Origin: Yamagishiella unicocca
Taxonomy: Eukaryota > Chlorophyta > Chlorophyceae > Chlamydomonadales > Volvocaceae
Reading direction: 5' to 3'
Length of the DNA stretch: 64,000 bases
Assembly (NCBI GenBank): GCA_003116995.1
Contig: BDSL01000004.1
Span: forward strand, 1,922,001-1,986,000
The position numbers and the translations under genes are program-made. Below the pieces are notes generated by a model, which searched no databases, was not told where the DNA came from, and saw nothing but the letters and a program-made list of their open reading frames with translations. Positions 20,860 through 31,200 of this stretch are shown piece by piece. The number at the start of each line of letters is the position of its first letter. The first letter of the stretch is position 1.

Positions 20860-23800
20860 TGATCCCTGAATCCAGCAGCGCGGGCATTGAAGAGGAGGGC
20901 ACTTGGCATGATGCTGAGGATGGCCTGACCCACGATGAACTGGCGCTGGCCGCACAGTGGAGGCGGCACCCACGCAGGCGAGCGCGTAGACAAGCTGCAC
21001 GGGAGAACCGACAACGAATGAAGCGGGAACAACGCTGGAGCAACCAATCGTCCCCCATCTGGCGTGATGCGTGGGACGGTGGAGACGCTTTCATGCGCGT
21101 TGATGCGGACGCAGCCATGGGTGCTGCGGACGAGGTGACGACCGAGGAGCTGCTGGATGCTGCGCTGGATCGTGCACAGCAACAATACCTTGCTGCTGTC
21201 GTACGGTACCAGCAGCGCAAGCACTACCTACGGTCACGCCAGGAACGTCGCCGGGCCCTTGACAACGCACGTCGGTGGTGGCGCAAGGAGCACCGGCGGC
21301 TGGTGGCTGCCCAGGCGGTCAGATGGCGGCAGGCTCGAGCAATCGCCGCCGCCACCCGCCAGGAGCAGAGGAGAGAAGTGAAGCGTCAGTTTCGTGAATG
21401 GCGCAACAAGCAGGGCCTGGGTGCTGACTGCGATGTTCGTGCACCAATCCCGGGCGCAATGCCGCGCACAGGGCTACGGGCTGGTTTCCGCGTCCACTCC
21501 AGGCCCTCGCTGCTGGCAGCCTTGCTGCTGCTACTGCTGGTGCTTGGCACGCAGGCGAGTGACAGGCCGCCGCCGGGGGACCCGTCGTGGCGGCGCAGGG
21601 TGACACCACCACCAGGCAATGCACGATTGGAGCAACTGGCACGGCTTGAGAAGAGTGGACAACTGGCACCGGAGCCCCGCAGGAGGACGGCAGTGACACT
21701 ACACCCACCACCTGCTGGCCAACCGGTAGCCACAGCGGCAACGGCTGCAACAGCCGCCACTGAGATGGGAACTAGCGGCAGCAGCGCTGCTGTCGCGACC
21801 ACGCCCTCGCTGCCCGGAGCGGCGACACCCGATGGACAACGTAAGCCCCTCGACGGACCGCAGTTCGTTAAGGATGTGGAAGGGGGGTACATTTGGTGTG
21901 AGCGTGAAGACTTGGAGCCGGGCGGACGAGCCCGTTTCAAGGAGCTGATGCGCGCGAATGACAGTGTGTTTGCGCGCTCGCTCAAGGACCTCGGCTGCTA
22001 CACGGGAGAGCTAGGGCCAGCCACGATCGAGCTTGTCCATGATGAGCCGATATTCGAAGCACCACGACGCCACTCGCCGCGCGAGTTGGCCATCCAGGAC
22101 GAGAAGTGTGCGGAGCTCCGGGACGCCGGCATCATCCGGCCTTCCAACTCTGCACGCTACGCGCTCAACAGTACGATGCCGGCAAAGAAGGATGCCGATG
22201 GCAACTGGACAGACGCGCGCTACTGCTGTGATGCACGACCACTGAATGCTGCCACGAAGGCAGACAAGTACCGCCCGCCACTGCCGGAAGACTTGTTCGA
22301 CAAGATAGGCACGGCCACGTGGCTGTCCAAGTGCGACTGTCGAGCGGCGTTTAACCAGATTCCAATGCGGGAGGAGGACCAGGAGAAAACGTCTTTCTGG
22401 TGGAAGGGCAGCCTGTGGTGCTACACGCGCAATCTGTACGGCCTGCGCAATGCCACCGCCTGTTTTCAACGTGTGATGGACCACCACATCCGGAAGGCGG
22501 GGCTACAGGACTGCTGCGTCGTTTTTGTCGATGACCTGCTGTGTTTTTCACGGACGGAGGAGCAGCATTTAATTGACCTGGGGCGGGTGCTCGACATGCT
22601 GAGGAGTATAAATCTGAAGCTGCACCCTGACAAGACCATCATCGCGGCACGGGAGGTGGAGTTTTTGGGGCACCTGGTCAGCGCCGACGGGCTGCGACCG
22701 ATGCAAGCCAAGATTGCCGCCATCCAGGCCATTCAACCACCTTCGAACAACACCGAGCTGTTGAGCCTGCTGGGGCTGATGAACTATTATCGGTGCTACC
22801 TACCACGGTACAGTGACCTGACGTCGCCCCTGACGGCGCTCACTCGCAAAACCGTCGTGTGGGGGCCTGATACGTGGCAGCCGGAGCACCAGGCTGCGCT
22901 GGAGACGCTCAAGGAGGAGTTCCGTCGTGAGGATTTGCTGCTGCGAAGGCTGCATCCCGATCGACCCATCATACTTCACACGGATTTCTCGTCGGTTGGC
23001 ATCAGTGCCGTACTGGGTCAGCTGGATGATGACGGCAACGAGTACATGTGTGCTTGTGTTTCTCGATCGCTCAACATACACGAGCGTAATTACATTTCAT
23101 ACAAGGGAGAGATGCTGGCGGCGTGCTGGGCGATGAAGACCCTGCGGCCGTACTTGCATGGCGTGCGTTTCACGCTCGTTACCGATCACGCGCCGCTGCT
23201 GTGGTTGATGGAAAATCGTACGCTCACTGGCCAATACGCGCGCTGGGCCCTGCTGATGCAAGAGTACGATTTTGATGTGGCTCACCGGCCTGGGGCGCTG
23301 CACCACAATGCGGACGCCCTCAGCCGCAGCCCTGAGGAGAGCTCCTGGGACGGCACCGGAGCTCGCCTTGACGAAGATTCAGATCCGAAGCCACCAGCGC
23401 CGAAGCTGGTGCCCTACACGCCGAGGGTGCTCATTACCGGGTTGAGCGGCTGTCTGAACGACCTGGTCGACGTAAAGGTGTTGCTGTCGCAGCAGCACCT
23501 AGACCAGTTACATGCCGTGCTGGCCACGGCTTCCGGAGTGCTTGTAAGCCCCGAGGAGCTGCTGGCGGGCGGCAATGGGAGGCTGACCGACAGCCTTGAG
23601 CGGCCAACCGATGGCACGATGACGGTGGCGCAACGGAACACGGCAGAGCTGCAGCGGACGTCGCTAAGGCTGGTGCGAGACCACCGTGTTGCCCTACGAG
23701 CTGCGACCTGCGAGGCCCCGCGTGCCCAGGTTTTTGGTGCCGCCGACGCGGGCGGCGCCACCACCGTTTCGCTCAACACGAGCCTGCTTTCGCACCATTT

Positions 23801-26800
23801 CCTCGAGCGAGCCCATTCCCAAGGCTTGGTAGTGGTGGAGCATGGCTGTGCCTCTGCTGCGGGGTTGGATGCGTGCCTGCGTGCCGGGTGGAGAGTGCGG
23901 AGGTACATGGCAACCGGCCTGGACCCTGCGCTGCTCCCCGTGCTGCAGAGCCGTGTCGACCACCTGCGAGCAGAGCACCCCGAGCAGCTGATGGCGCGGG
24001 CAACGCACAAGCCAGCCAGTCAGCTGCCGCTCGATGGACCTATCTCGGACAACGAACTGAGAGCAGCTGGCGCGATGGACGGTGATCAGTGGATGGTGGT
24101 GGGGCGAGCAAGTGGTGCGGAGGCTTCGAGTCGGTTACTCAGCCTCATTGGTGCGCTGCAACGACTGCAGCCGCGCCTCCTTCCAGGCTACCTCGTCGAG
24201 AGCGTGGAGAACAATCTGGTGGCTTTTGGCCGCAATCTCCTGCTCGACCAGGCGCAGTTTGGGCGCCCGCAGCATGCCCTTGCCACCTACTGGACCAACC
24301 TTGCCAACACCGTACAGCTGCGGCGCATCGCCATGGCCCATGGTCAGGTCGTGCGCATCCCGGAGCTACTGGAGTGCCTGCCTCAGCGGCTCGCACCGGT
24401 GACAACGGGTCCGCTTGCGCCACCATACCATCCTTGCAATACCCCGGGCCGACCGGCGAAAGTGTTGCCGCCAGGCGAGCTGGCAACCATGGACATCGAC
24501 GACAGGAGTGGCTCCCCTTCCAGGCTCAGCGAATCTGAGTTGGAGTCATTGCTGTGGGTGGCCCCCGGCACGACGGAGGCCAAAGCCGTCACCGCAGCGC
24601 AGCGCCGAGCAGCGCTGTTGAGCGGCGTGTCAATACCCACAGCCACGCACTTGCTGGCATTTACACAAGCCCTCCAGCGAGCGTTCCTGACCCCCCACCA
24701 TATGGCCAATCTGCGACCGCTGCTGCGCACCGACCCGGTGCCACCGCTGGGGGGGGAGTGTGCAGAGGCGGAGGCACCGAAGTCGCTGCTGGTCCTCGCC
24801 ACGCAAAGGCGAGTAGATCCGCACACATGCACGATGCACGTGTGCGCAGTCACAGAGGCGATAGACGCAGCGAATGGCATGGGACTGAGTGATGTGTGGG
24901 ATGATGACGAGTGCATGTATTACATCAGGCATGGTGCGGCCAGCAAGGAACACAGCCGCTCCGAGTTGCGCAGGGTAGTGCGACGGGCTGCCTCGTATAG
25001 CGCGAGAGGAGATTCGATTGTTCGCGAGATGGCCAACGGCACCACCCGTGTGGTGCCGCATCCAGACAAGCGTAGGGGGCTAGTAGAGCAAGTCCATGCC
25101 ACGAACGGGCATTTCGGGACGCGACGCACGCTGGCGCTGCTCCAGCTAGGTTTCTGGTGGCATGGCATGTCCCGGGATGTGAGTGCGGTGGTCAGCGCGT
25201 GCAAGGTGTGTGATCAGGCTAACACGACGGGAGGCGTTCTTCCGGAGGTACTGCAACCTCTACCCGTGCGTGGACCCTTCTACCGTTGGGGTGTAGACCT
25301 GGCTGGGCCGCTCCCTAAGACCAAGGATGGGTTTACTTATGTCATGGTCGCCATTGAGCATTACACGAAGCACATAGAGCTAGTTCCGCTGCGTGACAAG
25401 ACAGCGGACAGCACGGCTCAGGCGTTTCTTCAGAATGTGCTTGCCCGGTTCTCAGCGCCTGCAGAGGTGTTGACGGATCAGGGAACCGAGTTCCAAGGGG
25501 CGTTCGATGAGTTGTTGCGGCAGTGCTTGATTGACCACCGTGAGACCTCGGCGAATCATCCGCAGGCGGATGGTGCGGCCGAACGGATTGTGCAGGTGGT
25601 GAAGAAGGGTTTACGTAAATACTGTGCTGTACGGCAACGGCCGGACTGTTGGGATCGGGATTTGCCATGGCTTGCTTTGGGGTATCGCTGCTCGCCGCAA
25701 GCTGCTACGCGCTTGTCTCCTTACCACTTACTGTACGGTGTTGACCCAGTGGTTCCCCCGAGCGTGCGAGAGCGTTTCAGTGAGCAGCTGCATTTCGAGC
25801 GGCCTGAGAGGGTGCACCAGTTGTTGGAGATGCGGTCGGATGAGCTGCGTAGGCACATGCCAGCTGCAGGTGGCAACTTGGCGATTGCACAGCACCGAGA
25901 TAAGCGGCGGTATGCGATGATTCGTTCCGGTACCTACCGGCCCAAGCTTGAAAGGTTCACATCAGGCGACTACGTGTACGTGCTGCTGCGCAATCGGACG
26001 AGCACGCTGCAGTTGCCCACGAAGGGCAATGTGTTGCGAGTGGTGGAAGTGTCTGGAGAGGGCGTCGCAACGCTGCTGGGGCGTTGTGGCACCGAGCGGA
26101 AGGAGCACATTAGCAACCTGGCTCCTTGTCATCTGCCAGACTTAGACCCGGTGATTGATCCGCGTCTAGCTGTACCGGCGTATGATCTAGCGTGTGAGTT
26201 GTGCGGCTTCCCGGACCAGGGCGATAAGATGCTGCTGTGTGATGGTTGTGGGACGGGTTGGCACCTGTACTGCTTGCGACCTGCACTGAAGAGCGTGCCG
26301 CAGGGCACGTGGCTCTGTCCCCGCTGCGGTGAGGCTGGCATCACGGTCAAGCAGGTAGAGGCTAAGGAGGTTAAGGAGCGGGAGGCGCCCACGAGTGGTG
26401 GTTTCCTTTCTGCGGTTCAGAAGCGACGGCACCAGTACTTTGCCACCTTGGATGGGCGCGCTGTCTTGCGCAAGTACCGTGATCCGCTGACGATGCTGCA
26501 GACGATTAAGCCAGGGACAGTGCGTTATCTCGGTGCTATGGCCGACGGCAGGCCGTTCGAGGTGCGTTATGATGATGGAAGTGTTGAGCGAGTGGATATG
26601 CGGGGACTGCGAAGTTGCCTGCGCGAGGAGAAGGAGGTGAAGGGGATGGAAGCCAAGCGGAACGGCGGCCGGCGCTCTGCACTTGCGGTCGTCGCTTCGG
26701 AGCTGCCCGACACGTGGGCGCTTGGGGACGCCGTGGGAGTCACCGCTGCGTTGCGCTGGCTGATGCCTGGGGCTGAGCCATCCACTGCCCACGTGGGGCG

Positions 26801-27404
26801 GTTGGTGAATCGTGTGCCCGGAGGTTCATTGTTTCTGCAGCGGGAGGGACAGCCGAATGCTGGCCACCCTGAGTGTGTGGAGACACTTGCGTGCGAGATA
26901 GAGCCACTGCTGCGTTGCGTGGATCTTGGGCAGTGCAATGGGGTCTTGGATCCCTGGAGCGGCACGGGCACTATTGCCAAGGTGCTGAGCAGTGCGGGTT
27001 TCAGTGTCCTGCGGAATGATATTTCTGCGGCGTGTGTGGCTGAGCGTCACGAAGACGCTTTACAGCCTGGGTTTTATCGTCGTGTGCGTGATGTCTGGCA
27101 CTTTGATGCTATCGTGGCGTCACCGTGGTTCGCAGTCCTGGATATCGCCTTGCCTTTGGCCGTCTGTTTTGCGCCGGTTGTCGCGTTTCATGTCCCCGGG
27201 GGATACGTTACGGATGCGCCACCAATCCGGCGTGAGTACCTTAGGTCTTTGAGTTTGGCGGGCCGGCTGGCTCTGCTTACAGGTCTACCGCGCGGGCGGA
27301 TGGGCCGACGCTGCCTGTGGCTGGTCGTATTCCGTACCAAGGCGTTGCGAGAGCAGCTGTTGAAGGTGGACTTGGGGCCCAATGACCCATGGATCCTCAC
27401 CTGA
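20859..27404 (+). CDS. Element A Pol: RT, RNase H, C5-MTase-like, DDE integrase, PHD, second MTase-like
   Basis: 2181 residues from the ATG in TAATG. The frame is also open upstream, so -1 frameshifting from gag is an alternative. Approximate order: basic/coiled region; hydrophobic segment LLAALLLLLLVLGT (~216); RT (~340-615, FVDD active site); RNase H (~700-825); C5-cytosine-methyltransferase-like region (~855-1270) without the catalytic Pro-Cys; H2C2 zinc finger and DDE integrase core (~1400-1580: GVDLAGP, TDQGTEF, AERIVQ); PHD finger (~1778-1828, C4HC3 complete); a chromo/Tudor-like stretch; and a C-terminal Rossmann MTase-like domain (~2020-2170) with LDPWSGTGT and ASPWF. Pol makes the cDNA and integrates it. 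PHD fingers bind histone tails and may guide integration. Confidence 0.9.
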   Translation: MIPESSSAGIEEEGTWHDAEDGLTHDELALAAQWRRHPRRRARRQAARENRQRMKREQRWSNQSSPIWRDAWDGGDAFMRVDADAAMGAADEVTTEELLDAALDRAQQQYLAAVVRYQQRKHYLRSRQERRRALDNARRWWRKEHRRLVAAQAVRWRQARAIAAATRQEQRREVKRQFREWRNKQGLGADCDVRAPIPGAMPRTGLRAGFRVHSRPSLLAALLLLLLVLGTQASDRPPPGDPSWRRRVTPPPGNARLEQLARLEKSGQLAPEPRRRTAVTLHPPPAGQPVATAATAATAATEMGTSGSSAAVATTPSLPGAATPDGQRKPLDGPQFVKDVEGGYIWCEREDLEPGGRARFKELMRANDSVFARSLKDLGCYTGELGPATIELVHDEPIFEAPRRHSPRELAIQDEKCAELRDAGIIRPSNSARYALNSTMPAKKDADGNWTDARYCCDARPLNAATKADKYRPPLPEDLFDKIGTATWLSKCDCRAAFNQIPMREEDQEKTSFWWKGSLWCYTRNLYGLRNATACFQRVMDHHIRKAGLQDCCVVFVDDLLCFSRTEEQHLIDLGRVLDMLRSINLKLHPDKTIIAAREVEFLGHLVSADGLRPMQAKIAAIQAIQPPSNNTELLSLLGLMNYYRCYLPRYSDLTSPLTALTRKTVVWGPDTWQPEHQAALETLKEEFRREDLLLRRLHPDRPIILHTDFSSVGISAVLGQLDDDGNEYMCACVSRSLNIHERNYISYKGEMLAACWAMKTLRPYLHGVRFTLVTDHAPLLWLMENRTLTGQYARWALLMQEYDFDVAHRPGALHHNADALSRSPEESSWDGTGARLDEDSDPKPPAPKLVPYTPRVLITGLSGCLNDLVDVKVLLSQQHLDQLHAVLATASGVLVSPEELLAGGNGRLTDSLERPTDGTMTVAQRNTAELQRTSLRLVRDHRVALRAATCEAPRAQVFGAADAGGATTVSLNTSLLSHHFLERAHSQGLVVVEHGCASAAGLDACLRAGWRVRRYMATGLDPALLPVLQSRVDHLRAEHPEQLMARATHKPASQLPLDGPISDNELRAAGAMDGDQWMVVGRASGAEASSRLLSLIGALQRLQPRLLPGYLVESVENNLVAFGRNLLLDQAQFGRPQHALATYWTNLANTVQLRRIAMAHGQVVRIPELLECLPQRLAPVTTGPLAPPYHPCNTPGRPAKVLPPGELATMDIDDRSGSPSRLSESELESLLWVAPGTTEAKAVTAAQRRAALLSGVSIPTATHLLAFTQALQRAFLTPHHMANLRPLLRTDPVPPLGGECAEAEAPKSLLVLATQRRVDPHTCTMHVCAVTEAIDAANGMGLSDVWDDDECMYYIRHGAASKEHSRSELRRVVRRAASYSARGDSIVREMANGTTRVVPHPDKRRGLVEQVHATNGHFGTRRTLALLQLGFWWHGMSRDVSAVVSACKVCDQANTTGGVLPEVLQPLPVRGPFYRWGVDLAGPLPKTKDGFTYVMVAIEHYTKHIELVPLRDKTADSTAQAFLQNVLARFSAPAEVLTDQGTEFQGAFDELLRQCLIDHRETSANHPQADGAAERIVQVVKKGLRKYCAVRQRPDCWDRDLPWLALGYRCSPQAATRLSPYHLLYGVDPVVPPSVRERFSEQLHFERPERVHQLLEMRSDELRRHMPAAGGNLAIAQHRDKRRYAMIRSGTYRPKLERFTSGDYVYVLLRNRTSTLQLPTKGNVLRVVEVSGEGVATLLGRCGTERKEHISNLAPCHLPDLDPVIDPRLAVPAYDLACELCGFPDQGDKMLLCDGCGTGWHLYCLRPALKSVPQGTWLCPRCGEAGITVKQVEAKEVKEREAPTSGGFLSAVQKRRHQYFATLDGRAVLRKYRDPLTMLQTIKPGTVRYLGAMADGRPFEVRYDDGSVERVDMRGLRSCLREEKEVKGMEAKRNGGRRSALAVVASELPDTWALGDAVGVTAALRWLMPGAEPSTAHVGRLVNRVPGGSLFLQREGQPNAGHPECVETLACEIEPLLRCVDLGQCNGVLDPWSGTGTIAKVLSSAGFSVLRNDISAACVAERHEDALQPGFYRRVRDVWHFDAIVASPWFAVLDIALPLAVCFAPVVAFHVPGGYVTDAPPIRREYLRSLSLAGRLALLTGLPRGRMGRRCLWLVVFRTKALREQLLKVDLGPNDPWILT

Positions 27405-27485
27405 GTGGTTAGTTCGTGCTGTTGTGGATGCGGGCTTACTCAGCTCAGGGTAGAGTGTGTTCATCCTCGACCCAGTGTCTCAGCT

Positions 27486-27493
27486 GGGGGGGG
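27486..27493 (+). promoter_or_regulatory. Element A polypurine tract
   Basis: G8 preceded by CAGCT, about 80 nt after the pol stop and directly before B1. It is the expected plus-strand primer. B1 is therefore the first DNA copied after it. Confidence 0.75.
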
Positions 27494-27544
27494 AGTCTGT
27501 TGCCTGCATACGGGGATTGCCGTTGCCAGGACTGTGTCGCGACA
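27494..27544 (+). repeat. Element A, repeat B1 (51 bp)
   Basis: Starts AGTCTGTTGCC and ends TGTCGCGACA. Matches B2 (38760-38810). It is separated from A2 by the dinucleotide GC at 27545-27546. Confidence 0.9.
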
Positions 27545-27546
27545 GC

Positions 27547-27666
27547 TGTCGTGACACAGTGCGTGATTGACACAGTGTAGTCACTTAGCTGTAGTCACGG
27601 TTCTAAGTGCGTGGACTGCAGTGTTGAAGTGGATCCGTTATTGCCGTACGAGCGTTGCGATGCGCC
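27547..27666 (+). repeat. Element A, repeat A2, left part
   Basis: First 120 bp of A2. It is cut by element B after CGCC (27663-27666), which is duplicated at 38506-38509. Confidence 0.9.
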
Positions 27667-27717
27667 TGTCACGCCAACTAACGTGGTGCTGTACAGCTGA
27701 CGTGGCTCACTGGCATT
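27667..27717 (-). repeat. Element B, repeat B2 (51 bp)
   Basis: Identical to 28069-28119. Its outer end is the 3' terminus of element B. One extra base (27718) lies between it and A2, as expected at a joined cDNA end. Confidence 0.9.
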
Positions 27718-27718
27718 A

Positions 27719-28066
27719 GGGAAAGACTACGCACCCTAGGTAGGACCGGCTAGCCTCAGCTGCCTCCAGGTAAGGGCGTCCGGGGTTCACAGATTCGCGA
27801 CGCGAAAGGTTACAAATAGGATTTCACGACTCCTCAACCGGTTCTGCGTTCTGTATGCTACTCAGTGTCTGTATACCACAGAGTGCGAGACGCAGATAAC
27901 TGGTCTCGCACTGATGCTGGCCTTATCGCCAGTCTCAACGCTCCAGGGAAGCCCGCCCAGGTCACGCCTAGCGCAGCCGAACCCCCGGTACTCACAAACA
28001 GTACTCGAAAAGCCTAAAATAGCGCGTTCACCACATGATATGGCAAGCACACGAGGTGGCGTGACA
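27719..28066 (-). repeat. Element B, repeat A2 (348 bp)
   Basis: Matches A1 at 38158-38505 without a visible difference. Followed towards pol by GC (28067-28068) and B1. Confidence 0.9.
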
Positions 28067-28068
28067 GC

Positions 28069-28119
28069 TGTCACGCCAACTAACGTGGTGCTGTACAGCT
28101 GACGTGGCTCACTGGCATT
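28069..28119 (-). repeat. Element B, repeat B1 (51 bp)
   Basis: Lies between the polypurine tract and the GC spacer. It has the same length and position as B1 of element A. Confidence 0.9.
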
Positions 28120-28130
28120 CCCCCCCCAGC
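28120..28130 (-). promoter_or_regulatory. Element B polypurine tract
   Basis: Minus-strand GCTGGGGGGGG, 83 nt after the pol stop. The same motif sits in element A before its B1. Confidence 0.75.
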
Positions 28131-28213
28131 ACGAAGCCAGCGGAAAAGTGCTGGTTGCCAGTTGCACACTCTCCCACAACCAGAAAAACTTGAAACGGGC
28201 AAGACAAAGCCCC

Positions 28214-31200
28214 TTAGAACAACGGCACAGGACCGGCAGAGCGCCTGATAAACCCCCTACGGCGCTCGCCTCCCGCCATGAGCACTAGCCAAATGCATGT
28301 AACACACGGCAATATCAATAAACGACCCTCCGCCTGCCTGGTGCGGAGCCAGCGCAGACGTGCTTCACCTGCGTTCCACAGGTACTCACGGCACACCCGA
28401 ATAATCACAGCCTCGCGGGCGTGTGCTACAGCTACATCAGCGACCTGTCCCACCTCAGAAACCAGGCCCTCTAGCCAAATAACCCCCATATTCACCCCAC
28501 TCTTGCCTGCACGAGTGAGCTCCTCTGTGCTCAGGGCGGCTGGACCGACCCCTGGCACACCATGGCGCAGGGTGCAACCCTGCCGACGGGCCCACACAGC
28601 AGTCTGCTCACTAAGCCCTAAGGGCGCAAATACACTAAGGGCACCGCCGAGATCTATCACCTCGGCAAGTGCCTCACGCTCGCTGGCGGTTGAAGCCACA
28701 GAGATGTCGATGATCACAGAAGGCGCAGGCTGCAGAGCCGACGCAGTAGCGGCGGGCTCCGGCGCGCCTGGTACCATTAGACGTGGACGCAGCTCCCTGA
28801 GACTGACCAGCTCGGACGTTTTGTCAGGGTACTCCACCGTGAAGTGATGCACGTTGCCGTGCTTGCCGGCATACATTACAACGCCAGCCTCAGCCTTGCT
28901 ACGGGAGCGCCCACGGCGGTGAGCGCGCATGGCAAAGGCGCCTTGAAACTTGGCAAGCGAAGGTGGTGGATGTAACAATGATGGGGCGCGTGGCGCGCTC
29001 TTGGCCTCCACCTGCTTGACAGTTACTCCCTTTCGCTCGCAGCCGCCGCAGATCCAGGTTCCCTGGGGGATCCCTTCCAATGGTGGCTTAAGGCAGTAGG
29101 TGTGCCAGCCCGTTCCGCACGAGTCGCACAGCAACATCCACTCCTCGGAGTCGGGCATACGACAGACCTCACAAGCAAGGGTCAGCGGTGGCTTGGCCAG
29201 CCGCGGGTCGAGCTGATCGTCGGTGATGGGCAGATGACACGGAGCCACATGAGTAACATGAGCGGTCAAGCGCCCTCCGCACTTGCCCTCCAGCACGACT
29301 ACCCCTGATGGGCGCGTCTCGACGACCCGTAGAATTTCAGGCCGTGCGTTGGCCTCGAGCGAACTAGTTGATGTAGCATTGCGGTAATACACGTAGTCAC
29401 CAATGTCGACTTTGCGTAGCGCAGGGTCCAGACCTCCTCCACGCAAACGCGCATAACGTAACCGGTCACGATGCTGGGCTATCGAGAGGTTGCCTCCCGC
29501 CATAGCCATGTGCTTTCGGACGGCTGCTGCCCTGACGAGCACGGACCGGGCGACGCCCTCGGGGTCATCCAGGTTAAGCTCGGGACCAAACCTGTCCTTA
29601 ATAGCTGGCGGTATGACTGGGTCAACCGCGTGGACGATGGTGTAGGGGCATAGCTTGGTGGAGCCCTGCACCGAACAGTTGTAACCGAGCATGATGGATG
29701 GAAGCTGCTCATCCCAGTTGGCATAGCCGCCGCTGGCGTTGGCCATCTTGGTAAGCGCCTCCTTGACTGAGCGAACGGCACGCTCGCTTAGCCCGTTGGC
29801 CTGGGGATGGTTGGCTGAAGTCTGCCGATGATCAATGAGCGCCTCTTGGAGGCAGCTGGCAAACTCGCCCTTCCACTCGCTGCCCTGGTCCGTGCACACC
29901 TCCGCACACGCGCCGTAGCGGCCCAGTATGTGCTGGCGGAAGGCGAAGGCTGTCTCCGCGGCATGCTTGCTAGGTAAAGGAATTAAAACCACAAACTTGC
30001 TGAAGTGCTCCACACACACCATAACATAGCGACTGCCTTGGGCAGTCTTATTAAACGGGCCGCAGAGATCCAGGCCCCAACGATAGAAAAGCCCACCAAT
30101 AGGCAAAGGGTTGAGCACGCCAGGACGCGAGTTGAAGGTAGCGCGCACACGGCTGCAAGCGGCACAGTGCCGCACTGTTTCGGCGACGTCGCTGTTGATC
30201 CCACGCCACCAATAAGAATGAAGCAAGAGCGCCACGGTGCGCTTGACGCCCCAGTGGCCCGACTGCTCGTGCATCTTGAGAATCAACTCGCCCCGCTCGG
30301 CGGGGCGAGGAACGATGCGGGCGCGACCATCAAGGCCGAGCACATAAAGCTGCTCGCCCTGCCAGCGGTACCGCTGGGCTCGCTGCCTGACCCGCTTCAC
30401 CTCAACCTCCGAAAGCCCTTGGGGCAGATGACCCGTCTGAAGGAGGCTGAGCAGACCCTGATCAGTCCAGGGCTCCGTTGCGGAGCCTGCGTTGGCGGCC
30501 CCCTCTGGATCTAGGGCGCCGGTGGCAAACACTACAAATTCATTAGGCGCGGCTTGACCGCGTTGGGAAAGGGCAGTGCAAAAGCTGACCTGCTGCAGCG
30601 GAGCGGTGACCGCGACTGTGGCCACCTGTGATGGAAAACCTGAAGCACCCTCCACTGCCAGCACGCTGCAGACTGTAATAAGACTAGCTAAATAGGTGAC
30701 GTCAGTTGCGCCAGACAGCAACGCTCGACGCTGCTGACTACTGAGACGAGGCGAATCAGTGGTCCCTGGCATAAGGCCGAGCAACGCCTCACTCTCCTCG
30801 GGACGCAGCGAAGTGTACTCACCGGTGCGCAAATCTCTCACTGGACAGGCCGCGCTGGGCGCAGCACTTGTTGAGTCAGCCGAGACAGCGGCATGCATTA
30901 CCGCGTTGACCAGCTGACCTTGCGCCTCGGACGCATAATAAGGGGCACGCAGCTGCTGCTGCGTGACGGGCGCCACACGGTTGACGCCCAGATGCTGCTG
31001 TACGCCCGGCCCTGCTGGCCGCGTGGCGGACGACAAGGTTTCCCTGAGCAAATCCACATCCGCGAGGTTAGTCCACGCACGATAGAGCTGGTGAACACCC
31101 GAGCCTAGGCGTGCAGCGTCAACGAGCACGGGACTGCCCCATGCCTCGCTCACTGCGCTGTCCACCTGGCGCTGCTCCTCGATAGGCGCGGGAGCCGTTC

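Noticed and set aside
27486..27546. Ordinary 3' LTR starting at the polypurine tract of element A
   Set aside because: A normal LTR would recur at the 5' end, but the 51-bp B segment is absent before A1. The 4-bp duplications flank A1 and B2 instead.
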